From NCBI GenBank assembly GCA_009993955.1, contig JAACSL010000020.1:1-64000 (forward strand): DNA of 64,000 nt. Direction: 5' to 3'. Of this stretch, positions 1-7,405 are shown one piece after another; position 1 is the stretch's first letter, and every line of letters begins with the position of its first letter. The DNA comes from Paraglaciecola sp. GTDB lineage: Bacteria; Pseudomonadota; Gammaproteobacteria; Enterobacterales; Alteromonadaceae. The notes under the pieces were generated by a model. The model searched no databases. It had not been told where the DNA came from and worked only from the letters and a program-made list of their open reading frames with translations. The translations under genes and the position numbers were made by a program.

Positions 1-107
1 GTTCCTCTGTTGGTTCCCACTTTCTTGGTCGAAAGATCGGATCTTGGAACAGGCATTTAGTTCAATTTCTTAAACAGGATTGGGGTTATTTAGAATGGAA
101 AACGGTC

Positions 108-476
108 ATGCAAACCAACGATCAAACGATTCCCACTTTGCCTAGTCGAGACATAAGTAAAACAGTTGCGTTTTATCAGTGTTTGGGATTTAGCGGAGGC
201 GCTCATGGGTTCAACCCAGACTACGCTATTTTACAGCGTGGTGTGATTGAACTGCATTTTTTTGCCCATGCGTTGTTGATACCCCAAGAATCATCGTTTG
301 GTTGCTACATTCGGGTTGTTGATGTTGAAAGTATCTATCTTGCATTTAGGGCTGCAAATTTACCTCAACATGGCATACCTCGCATGGATAAACTTGAAGA
401 TAAACCCTGGGGTTTACGTGAATTTGCGGTGGTTGACCCAGACGGAAATTTGCTGCGAATTGGCCAAATTATTTAA
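108..476 (+). CDS. VOC-family protein (glyoxalase/bleomycin-resistance-like)
   Basis: A 122-residue protein with one vicinal-oxygen-chelate module pair. The opening PTLPSRDISKTVAFYQCLGF is the usual first strand and helix of bleomycin-resistance-type VOC proteins, and the end REFAVVDPDGNLLRIGQ is the usual last strand. VOC proteins bind a metal or sequester drugs; the substrate cannot be told here. The reading frame stays open upstream to the left window edge, but the ATG at 108 gives the expected single-domain length and starts just ahead of the first conserved strand. No cognate neighbour is visible. A bleomycin-resistance role is possible but not shown. Confidence 0.8.
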   Translation: MQTNDQTIPTLPSRDISKTVAFYQCLGFSGGAHGFNPDYAILQRGVIELHFFAHALLIPQESSFGCYIRVVDVESIYLAFRAANLPQHGIPRMDKLEDKPWGLREFAVVDPDGNLLRIGQII

Positions 477-780
477 ACCCTGTCAGGCGAATTTGCCCAG
501 TAGCAAAGGCGTAAGCAAACATCTTTATATCTGGGTGAATAAAGCTTACTCTCTTGGTGTGCAGCAAGATGACGCACCTAGGCATCATGAAACTCGCTAA
601 CGTAACAGCGTCGATACCGATAAAGTCATAACTCATTACAAATCGACATTTCTCTCTCTGTTTTTTCGTTTGTTATATGGATGTTCATACAGGTATACTT
701 AAACCCAGTGGTGCTGTGGTCATGAAAATTCTTTCATCGTATTTGACCAATTTTAACTCCAAAAAATGAGGGAATATCCC
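477..780. other. Intergenic region upstream of the RND operon
   Basis: About 300 bases without a convincing gene. The only structure I see is a possible sigma-70 promoter near the right end, listed separately. The longer frame running across 298-600 overlaps the VOC gene out of frame and has no ribosome-binding site. Confidence 0.5.
670..699 (+). promoter_or_regulatory. Possible sigma-70 promoter of the RND pump
   Basis: TTGTTA at 670-675 and TATACT at 694-699 are separated by 18 bases, about 80 bases before the adaptor start codon. The -10 fits the consensus well, the -35 only partly. Confidence 0.3.
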
Positions 781-1902
781 ATGTCGCGCAAACTTGCCGT
801 CGTGTTTTCAATTATATTGTTAGTCATCATTATTGCGGTGATCGGTGGCATTAAAGCGGCACAAATTGGTTTTATGATGGAAAGTGGTGCCTCGTTTGCG
901 CCTCCACCAGAAACGGTGAGTGTCACCCAAGTTGAAGAGCAAAATTGGCCTGATACGGTCTCTGCTGTAGGAAGTCTAGAAGCGTGGCAAGGATTGATGG
1001 TGAGTGCCGAGGTCAATGGGCGCATCAGTGCTATTCATTTTGAATCGGGACAAACTGTTAAAGCAGGCGATCTGTTGCTCGAACAAGAATCGGGCAATGA
1101 ACAAGCGCAACTGCGTGCTGCCCTTGCGCGTCTTGAATTAGCAAAAAGCAATCAAACTCGTTTGGCATCGCTTCGTAAACAGCAATCTGTCTCGGAAAGT
1201 GCATTAGATGAAGCCGCCGAGCAACTTGAATCAGCACAAAGTGAAGTTCAAGATCTAAAAACGACACTCGCGAAAAAGCGCATTGTGGCGCCTTTTGCCG
1301 GGCGTTTGGGTATCCGTCAAGTTTACTTAGGGCAAGATTTACAGGCTGGGACATCTGTCGTTACCTTGCAATCTATCGAACAATTGCGGGTTAATTTTCG
1401 GGTACCGCAGCAGTGGTTAAGCAAAATGCAACCGGGCTACCAAGTGAGAGTGGGGGCCGTAGACAGCGAAATTGTTGCAGGTGAAATTATTGCCACCGCC
1501 GCTGAAATTGATCGTGCTACCCGAAATCTGCATGTACAAGCCAGAATCCCCAATCCTAATCTTAGCTTTCTGCCGGGCATGTCGGTGGGGCTGGAAGTAG
1601 CATTGCCTAGCGCACAGAATGTATTAGCCATCCCAGCCACGGCAGTGTTATACGCCCCTTATGGTGATACGGTGTTTGTGATTGAAGAAAGTGATAATGG
1701 TAACGAAAGCAAAACGGTGCGCCAACAGTTTGTGCGCCTTGGTGCCACACGCGGCGATTTTGTCAGTGTGGAAGCCGGTTTAACAGCAGGACAAAAAGTG
1801 GTCAGCGCTGGGGCATTTAAATTGTTTAACGGCATGCCCATCGTGATCAGCAAAAACCCTGAACCAGTGCGCAGTTTGTCACCACAGCCAACTGATTCTT
1901 GA
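781..1902 (+). CDS. RND efflux periplasmic adaptor subunit (HlyD/AcrA type)
   Basis: Membrane fusion protein joining an inner-membrane RND pump to an outer-membrane channel. From the chosen start it has an N-terminal membrane anchor (about residues 5-25, no lipobox), a split lipoyl domain, a Gln/Ala-rich coiled-coil hairpin (about 90-160), the motif KKRIVAPFAGRLGIRQV that re-enters the lipoyl domain, and a beta-barrel/membrane-proximal region. Length (373 aa) is normal. An ATG at 766 is in frame, but the Shine-Dalgarno GAGGGAA at 768-774 lies 6-7 bases before the ATG at 781, so 781 is preferred. The RND pump gene follows 11 bases later. No outer-membrane channel gene is next to it, so it probably uses a TolC encoded elsewhere. 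Confidence 0.9.
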   Translation: MSRKLAVVFSIILLVIIIAVIGGIKAAQIGFMMESGASFAPPPETVSVTQVEEQNWPDTVSAVGSLEAWQGLMVSAEVNGRISAIHFESGQTVKAGDLLLEQESGNEQAQLRAALARLELAKSNQTRLASLRKQQSVSESALDEAAEQLESAQSEVQDLKTTLAKKRIVAPFAGRLGIRQVYLGQDLQAGTSVVTLQSIEQLRVNFRVPQQWLSKMQPGYQVRVGAVDSEIVAGEIIATAAEIDRATRNLHVQARIPNPNLSFLPGMSVGLEVALPSAQNVLAIPATAVLYAPYGDTVFVIEESDNGNESKTVRQQFVRLGATRGDFVSVEAGLTAGQKVVSAGAFKLFNGMPIVISKNPEPVRSLSPQPTDS

Positions 1903-1913
1903 GGGTAAACACC

Positions 1914-4900
1914 ATGCATTTTACCGACTTATTTATCCGCCGCCCCGTGGTGTCAATCGTGGTCAGTATTCTGATCTTGATTGCCGGATTTCAGGCGGCC
2001 AGTTCTTTAACCGTGCGTCAGTACCCCAAAAGTGATGTTTCGGTGATCAATATCCAAACGGTCTACATTGGTGCCAGCGCCGATTTGGTTAAAGGCTTTA
2101 TTACTACACCCTTGGAACGCGCTGTGGCCTCTGCCGATGGCATTGATTACGTTGAATCCACGTCTTCAATGGGTGTATCAGAGATCAAAGTACATTTAAA
2201 ACTCAACTTTGATCCAGTGCGGGCGATGTCAGAGATCAGTGCAAAAGTGAATGCTGTGCGCGGTCAATTACCACCTGAAGCCGAGGTTCCGGCCTTAAGT
2301 ATTGTCTCTGCTGATAGCGAATTTGCCGCTGCTTATCTGAGCTTTACCTCCAATATTTTGTCGCAGAATCAAATTACCGACTACCTCACCCGCAGCATTC
2401 AACCGCGTTTAGCGGCCATCGATGGTGTACAAAAGGCCGAAACCCTTGGTGGGCGAGTGTATGCCATGCGTATTTGGTTGAAACCAGAAGCGATGGCTGC
2501 CGTTAATTTAAGCCCCTTAGAGCTCAGGCAAGCGCTCACCGCCAACAATGTGCAAGCCACATTAGGGCAAACCCGTGGTGTATTAACTCAGGTTAATCTT
2601 AGTGCCGATACAGATTTGCACAGTGTGCAGGATTTTGAAGAGTTGATCATTCGCCGCAATGCTCAAGGTACCGTGCGTTTGAAAGATGTCGCTGACGTAG
2701 AATTAGGGGCAGAAGATTACAATACGGTGGTGAGCTATTCGGGACAAACTGCCGTGTTCATGGGGATTTGGGTGATGCCCACCGCCAACGCCCTTGACGT
2801 CATGCAAGCGGTGCGTAAAGAAATGGCGGCGATACGTGAAAAGCTGCCCACCGGGATGGACGCCATGGTGTCTTATGACTCCACGGAATATATTGAAACG
2901 GCCATTGAAGAAGTGGTGAAAACCCTGTCTGAAACCCTGCTCATTATTGTTATTGTGATTTTCTTGTTCTTGGGTTTTAGTCGTTCGGTACTTATTCCAG
3001 TGTTAGCCATACCCTTGTCGTTAATTGGCGCCCTGTTTTTGATGCAGATGTTTGGTTTTACACTGAATTTATTGACCCTATTAGCCATTGTATTGAGCGT
3101 GGGACTGGTGGTGGATGACGCCATTGTCATGGTGGAAAACATTGAGCGCCACATAGAAGAAGGTAAATCGCCTGTGCAAGCGGCCCTCATCGGTGCGAGA
3201 GAATTAGCTGGGCCAATCATTGCCATGACTATCACACTGGTTTCAGTGTATGTACCCATAGGCTTCCAAGGTGGCCTGACGGGTACCTTGTTCCGCGAAT
3301 TTGCTATCACCTTGGCTGGCGCCGTGTGTATTTCAGCGGTGGTGGCTTTGACGTTATCACCCATGTTGGGCTCTCGTTGGTTACAAGCTCATAAGAAGGT
3401 TAAAGCGCCGTTGGGTGGCGCCTTTGATGCGTTTCAACGCTACTACTCACGTTCACTGGCGGGCAGTTTACGCGCTCGTCCAGCGGTGTATTTATTTTGG
3501 GTCGTCATATCGGCCCTGGCCTGTGTGATGTACATGATGTCGCCCACTGAATTAGCCCCCAATGAAGATCAAGGCATCATTTTTGGGATCACAGAGACAC
3601 CGGCAAATAGCACCATTGAGCAATCGGTTTTTTATGTGAATCAAGCCAACGATGTCTATATGAGTGTAGAAGAAACCGACTTTACCTTTTTGCTGACCTT
3701 TCCCAATTTCGGCTTCTCAGGCATGGTGTTCAAACCTTGGGATCAGCGTGAGCGAAGCGTGTTTGATATTCTGCCCGAAGTGCAACAAAAGCTGAGCGGA
3801 ATCAGTGGCGTGCGGATCTTTCCCTTAACTCCCCCAGCCTTGCCGGGTGGCGGAAATTTCCCATTCGAATTTGTGTTAACTTCTCAGGCCGAACCTATTG
3901 AAATTTATGAAATTTCTCAGCAGCTAGTGAACAAGGCAACAGAAAGTGGCATGTTTGCTTTCCCTCCGATGATTGATTTAAAAATCGATCAGCCCAACGC
4001 GACACTCAAAGTCAATCGCGAAAAAGTCGCCGAACTCGGACTCGACTTGCAAACCGTGACACGTGATCTGGCCGTGTTATTAGGGGGCAACTACGTCAAT
4101 CGTTTTAACATGGAAGGCTACAGCTATAAAGTGATCCCGCAAGTTAAACGCAGCGAACGTTTGAATCCACAAGACATCGAAGATTTATATGTGAGTGGTC
4201 CTAACGGCAACTTAGTGAGAGTGGCCGACATTGCCAAAGTGGAAGTGAGCACCGTGCCGCGCAGCATCAATCGAATGCAGCAAATGAACTCGGTAAAGAT
4301 CAGTGGGCAAACAACCACATCACTGGGTGATGCGCTGCAATATATGGAAAACGAAGCCAATAAAATCATGCCGCAGGGTTACAGCATTGATTACACCGGG
4401 CAGTCACGCCAGTTTAAATTGGAAGGAAATTCTTTTTTACCGGCCTTTCTGATGGCAATCACCATGATATTTTTGGTGCTGTCAGCCCAGTTTAATAGCT
4501 TCCGTGATCCCTTAGTTATTTTGGCAGGTTCGGTGCCTTTGGCCTTGTTTGGTGCCATGGTCTTTACCTTCTTGAAAATACCGGCGCCTATGCCTTATTG
4601 GACAGACAGTTGGACCACAACCCTGAATATTTATTCCCAAGTGGGATTGGTGACCTTGGTTGGTTTAATTGCACGTAACGGTATTTTGGTCGTGGAATTT
4701 GCTAACAAGTTACAAGAGCAAGGCCTAAGCAAGTTAGACGCAGTGCAACAAGCTTCGATTATTCGTTTACGTCCGGTTCTGATGACGAGTATCGCCACCA
4801 TCGCCGGTCACGTGCCACTCATTTTTGCTAGTGGCGCAGGGGCAGGTGCGCGTAATGCCATTGGTTTAGTTTTGGTGTGTGGTATGGCCATTGGAACGCT

Positions 4901-4994
4901 GTTTACCTTGTATGTATTGCCGTCAGTTTACATGTTGTTAGCCAAAGATCATGCGGCTCACGAGAACCTAGCAACAGAGCAAATTCCCGCGTAA
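1914..4994 (+). CDS. RND family multidrug efflux transporter (HAE-1/AcrB type)
   Basis: Inner-membrane proton-driven exporter of 1026 residues, the standard length. It starts MHFTDLFIRRPVVSIVVSIL, typical of HAE-1 pumps, and has twelve membrane segments with two large periplasmic loops. The proton-relay Asp pair is present in VGLVVDDAIVMVENIERH near residue 400. The TM10 lysine of AcrB (K940) is an arginine here (GLIARNGILVVEF near residue 920). A TTG at 1899 is in frame and overlaps the adaptor stop, but GAGGG at 1901-1905 precedes the ATG at 1914 by 8 bases. It forms an operon with the adaptor. Substrate range cannot be read from sequence. Confidence 0.93.
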   Translation: MHFTDLFIRRPVVSIVVSILILIAGFQAASSLTVRQYPKSDVSVINIQTVYIGASADLVKGFITTPLERAVASADGIDYVESTSSMGVSEIKVHLKLNFDPVRAMSEISAKVNAVRGQLPPEAEVPALSIVSADSEFAAAYLSFTSNILSQNQITDYLTRSIQPRLAAIDGVQKAETLGGRVYAMRIWLKPEAMAAVNLSPLELRQALTANNVQATLGQTRGVLTQVNLSADTDLHSVQDFEELIIRRNAQGTVRLKDVADVELGAEDYNTVVSYSGQTAVFMGIWVMPTANALDVMQAVRKEMAAIREKLPTGMDAMVSYDSTEYIETAIEEVVKTLSETLLIIVIVIFLFLGFSRSVLIPVLAIPLSLIGALFLMQMFGFTLNLLTLLAIVLSVGLVVDDAIVMVENIERHIEEGKSPVQAALIGARELAGPIIAMTITLVSVYVPIGFQGGLTGTLFREFAITLAGAVCISAVVALTLSPMLGSRWLQAHKKVKAPLGGAFDAFQRYYSRSLAGSLRARPAVYLFWVVISALACVMYMMSPTELAPNEDQGIIFGITETPANSTIEQSVFYVNQANDVYMSVEETDFTFLLTFPNFGFSGMVFKPWDQRERSVFDILPEVQQKLSGISGVRIFPLTPPALPGGGNFPFEFVLTSQAEPIEIYEISQQLVNKATESGMFAFPPMIDLKIDQPNATLKVNREKVAELGLDLQTVTRDLAVLLGGNYVNRFNMEGYSYKVIPQVKRSERLNPQDIEDLYVSGPNGNLVRVADIAKVEVSTVPRSINRMQQMNSVKISGQTTTSLGDALQYMENEANKIMPQGYSIDYTGQSRQFKLEGNSFLPAFLMAITMIFLVLSAQFNSFRDPLVILAGSVPLALFGAMVFTFLKIPAPMPYWTDSWTTTLNIYSQVGLVTLVGLIARNGILVVEFANKLQEQGLSKLDAVQQASIIRLRPVLMTSIATIAGHVPLIFASGAGAGARNAIGLVLVCGMAIGTLFTLYVLPSVYMLLAKDHAAHENLATEQIPA

Positions 4995-4996
4995 CA

Positions 4997-5030
4997 GGTG
5001 CCCGACATTTGGGCACCCTCGAGATTCGAG
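4997..5030 (+). terminator. Hairpins just after the RND operon
   Basis: GGTGCCC (4997-5003) pairs with GGGCACC (5011-5017) across a 7-base loop, and CTCGA/TCGAG follows at 5018-5030. There is no T tract, so intrinsic termination is uncertain; it may only protect the mRNA 3' end. Confidence 0.35.
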
Positions 5031-5068
5031 CTGTTCATTTTATCGAAGTAGCCTGATCGTTCTAGTTT

Positions 5069-5090
5069 AAGGGCCTATCCTTGGCCCTTT
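5069..5090. terminator. Bidirectional terminator between converging genes
   Basis: AAGGGCC (5069-5075) pairs with GGCCCTT (5083-5089) across 7 bases, between the converging RND and SDR genes. The flanking A/T stretches are short (two to three bases). Confidence 0.5.
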
Positions 5091-5097
5091 GCACGCT

Positions 5098-5862
5098 TTA
5101 GATTGATGTTGAACCGCCGTCTACCGGCAGTGTGATGCCTGTGGTAAAACTGGCTGCATCAGAGCATAAATAAAGCACAGCGGCTGCCACTTCTTCAGCG
5201 CGACCCACACGACCAATAGGGTGCATAGCATGAATGGTGGCGGCTTTTTTAGGATCATCGTTGACTGCACGTCGATACATATCGGTATCAATAACAGCGG
5301 GGCAAACGGCGTTAATGCGAATACTTTTTTTTGCATATTCCACCGCTGCTGATTTTGTCAGACCTACCACGGCATGTTTACTGGCGCTGTAAATACTCAT
5401 GGTGGGTGCGGCACCTAAACCCGCTACAGAGGCTGTGTTAACAATCGCCCCACCGCCATTTTTTAACATCGTACGGATCTCTTGTTGCATACACAGCCAC
5501 ACACCTTTGACATTCACGGCCATGATCTTGTCGTACGTTTCGTCGATGCCCTCAGCTAATTTTGCTGCTTCAAATTCCAACCCCGCGTTGTTAAACGCAA
5601 TATCTAACCGGCCATAGTGTTGATGAATCATGTCGAAAAGCGAATGAACGGACTCCTTAGAGCTGACGTCACACAACTGGAAAACGGCTTGGCCACCCAG
5701 GTCACTAATGGCTTTGGCTACATTGGCACCGGATGGATTGATATCAGCCAATACCACAGTGGCACCTTCATGGGCGAAGGCTTTAGCGGTGGCTTCACCA
5801 ATGCCAGCGGCGGCACCGGTAACCAAAACTATTTTCTGTGAAAAACGCGATGATGTATGCAT
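5098..5862 (-). CDS. SDR-family oxidoreductase
   Basis: Classical short-chain dehydrogenase/reductase, 254 aa. It has the cofactor motif TGAAAGIGEA (residues about 15-24), the NNAG motif in the AFNNAG segment, a catalytic Ser in VNTASVAG, Tyr and Lys in IYSASKHAVVG (about 156-160), and a C-terminal ITLPVDGGST. The Asp at the end of beta-strand 2 (VVLADINP) suggests NAD rather than NADP. It is similar to glucose/cyclohexanol dehydrogenase-type SDRs, but the substrate is unknown. It is monocistronic, convergent with the RND operon and followed by a shared terminator. Confidence 0.88.
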   Translation of the reverse strand: MHTSSRFSQKIVLVTGAAAGIGEATAKAFAHEGATVVLADINPSGANVAKAISDLGGQAVFQLCDVSSKESVHSLFDMIHQHYGRLDIAFNNAGLEFEAAKLAEGIDETYDKIMAVNVKGVWLCMQQEIRTMLKNGGGAIVNTASVAGLGAAPTMSIYSASKHAVVGLTKSAAVEYAKKSIRINAVCPAVIDTDMYRRAVNDDPKKAATIHAMHPIGRVGRAEEVAAAVLYLCSDAASFTTGITLPVDGGSTSI

Positions 5863-6162
5863 AACAAAACTCTATTCAAGGTTGATTGGACTAGGTGCAG
5901 CTTAACAAGATGACAGGGCATCGTTTATTGTTGTTGTCCATACTCCAATATCAGCAGAATTTATGGCCTTGGCTTTAGGTGTAAAATTGCGGGGCTAGAC
6001 CCAGGGCAAATGCCGTGATTGATGGCCTGCGGTCATTAAACATTATGTTTGTTTATACCTGAACGTTATTCGCTGTCTATCAGTACAAAGCTATGTGTAA
6101 AATAGTGCTTAGCCCATAAAGTCTTGCAGTAGACTTTGCTCAGAAGGTGTGAGGAAAAAAAC
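5863..6162. other. Divergent intergenic region
   Basis: Three hundred bases between two divergent genes. It presumably carries both promoters, but I could not identify a convincing -35/-10 pair, operator or small ORF. Confidence 0.4.
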
Positions 6163-6798
6163 GTGTTTGAAGAACAGGAAAAGCCCGAGATCAGGTTGCG
6201 TGAAATAAATCGGCTAAAGAAAAAAATCAATTTTGGCAATATCTCGAATTTCTATCATTCGGTTTCAACATCCCTAGGGTTGGCTGAGGGCATGTATAAA
6301 TACGGTTTTGATAATTCCTTGGATAGTCTCCTCGACAAAAAAAACTGGAATTTACAGGCCTTAGGTGGTTCAGAAAATAAAATGGGTGAGATTCAATGTG
6401 ACAAGATGCCTCGCTTGTCCATCTATAAACTGTTCACCAACTCTGGCTTTGAAATTCACTGTATTCCTTGGTTAAAAGATCGCGAATTTGAGCATGAAAT
6501 GCACAACGTACCTGAGATGGAATTTAAGGTATGGAACCCCAATTTAATGAAGGTGGTGTTTCGCATTTCGCAGTTGCACAAATTCATTTTGTTTTATTTT
6601 GAGCACGGCGACGAAGCTGATCTCGAGTTGATCAGGTATGCCCACAACATCACCGAAAATTTTGTGGATGATCTGTGCACCAAATTGAATGTGCAGAAAG
6701 TGCACGGCGTGTCGGTGCGTGGTTTTTTTGATTACGCCGAAAAGAAAATGAAAAACGGCGAACCCGTATACCTGCCCCAAGTCTATAAATTCGAATAA
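6163..6798 (+). CDS. Hypothetical protein
   Basis: I do not recognise this family. From the chosen start it is a soluble, charged protein of 211 residues with no signal peptide or membrane segment, rich in aromatic residues in its second half (KFILFYFEHGDEADLELIR, SVRGFFDYAEKK). A TTG at 6136 is in frame, but the GAGG at 6151-6154 sits 8 bases before a GTG at 6163, making GTG the better start. It stands alone between the SDR gene and the molybdenum hydroxylase pair, on the same strand as the latter but about 110 bases away, so co-transcription is possible but unsupported. Confidence 0.65.
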   Translation: MFEEQEKPEIRLREINRLKKKINFGNISNFYHSVSTSLGLAEGMYKYGFDNSLDSLLDKKNWNLQALGGSENKMGEIQCDKMPRLSIYKLFTNSGFEIHCIPWLKDREFEHEMHNVPEMEFKVWNPNLMKVVFRISQLHKFILFYFEHGDEADLELIRYAHNITENFVDDLCTKLNVQKVHGVSVRGFFDYAEKKMKNGEPVYLPQVYKFE

Positions 6799-6906
6799 TT
6801 GCGGGAAATAAAGCCCCGCGGATCAGTGGTTATAGTCTATGGTTAATAACGAACTGCGATGGCCCAGCAGCCCTTGCCTCGTTAACTTCTTAGACAGGAC
6901 AACCTC

Positions 6907-7404
6907 ATGATTCAATTTACCCTCAATGGCAAAGCAATCACATCCACCGCAGAAGAGGACACGCCGCTATTGTGGGTGATTCGCGATGAGTTTGGTTTAA
7001 CAGGCACTAAATTTGGTTGTGGTATTGCCATGTGCGGAGCCTGTACCGTGCATTTTAATGGCAGCCCTGTGCGTTCATGTTCACTACCACTGAGTGCGGT
7101 AGCCAATGCGGACATTCGCACCATCGAAGGTTTAGCCAACCAACATCCTTTGCAACAAGCATGGGTGGATCATCAAGTACCTCAGTGTGGATACTGTCAA
7201 TCAGGTCAAATTATGCAAGCAGCAGCCTTATTGGCCAGCAACCCTTCCCCCAGTGACAACGATATTGTCCAGTACATGAGCGCCAATTTGTGCCGTTGTA
7301 TGAGTTACAAACGCATAAAAGCGGCCATCAGTTCGGTGGCAGCAAAATCTACTGAGGTGGTGCAGATATATCAACCCGCGCGCACTGACAAGGAGGTAAG
7401 TTAA
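6907..7404 (+). CDS. iorA: (2Fe-2S)-binding subunit of a molybdenum hydroxylase (isoquinoline 1-oxidoreductase alpha type)
   Basis: Electron-transfer subunit of the xanthine oxidase family, 165 aa. The N-terminal plant-type ferredoxin cluster has C38, C43, C46 and C58 (FGCGIAMCGACTVHF, RSC). The second [2Fe-2S] site is in CGYCQSGQ and LCRCMSYKRI. It lacks an FAD domain. A Shine-Dalgarno-like AGGAC precedes the ATG by about 7 bases. The stop codon is one base from the start of the molybdopterin subunit, so the two are translationally linked. Members of this two-subunit group hydroxylate N-heterocycles or oxidise aldehydes in the periplasm; the actual substrate is unknown. Confidence 0.88.
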   Translation: MIQFTLNGKAITSTAEEDTPLLWVIRDEFGLTGTKFGCGIAMCGACTVHFNGSPVRSCSLPLSAVANADIRTIEGLANQHPLQQAWVDHQVPQCGYCQSGQIMQAAALLASNPSPSDNDIVQYMSANLCRCMSYKRIKAAISSVAAKSTEVVQIYQPARTDKEVS

Positions 7405-7405
7405 A

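Noticed and set aside
298-600. 100-codon frame overlapping the VOC gene
   Set aside because: It overlaps a recognisable gene out of frame, has no Shine-Dalgarno and no protein-like features.
2873-3364. Long minus-strand frame inside the RND gene
   Set aside because: It is a shadow of the highly conserved RND coding sequence on the other strand, with low-complexity Thr/Met/Ile composition.
4997-5030. Hairpins after the RND pump as a strong intrinsic terminator
   Set aside because: Good stems but no T tract; kept only as a low-confidence feature.
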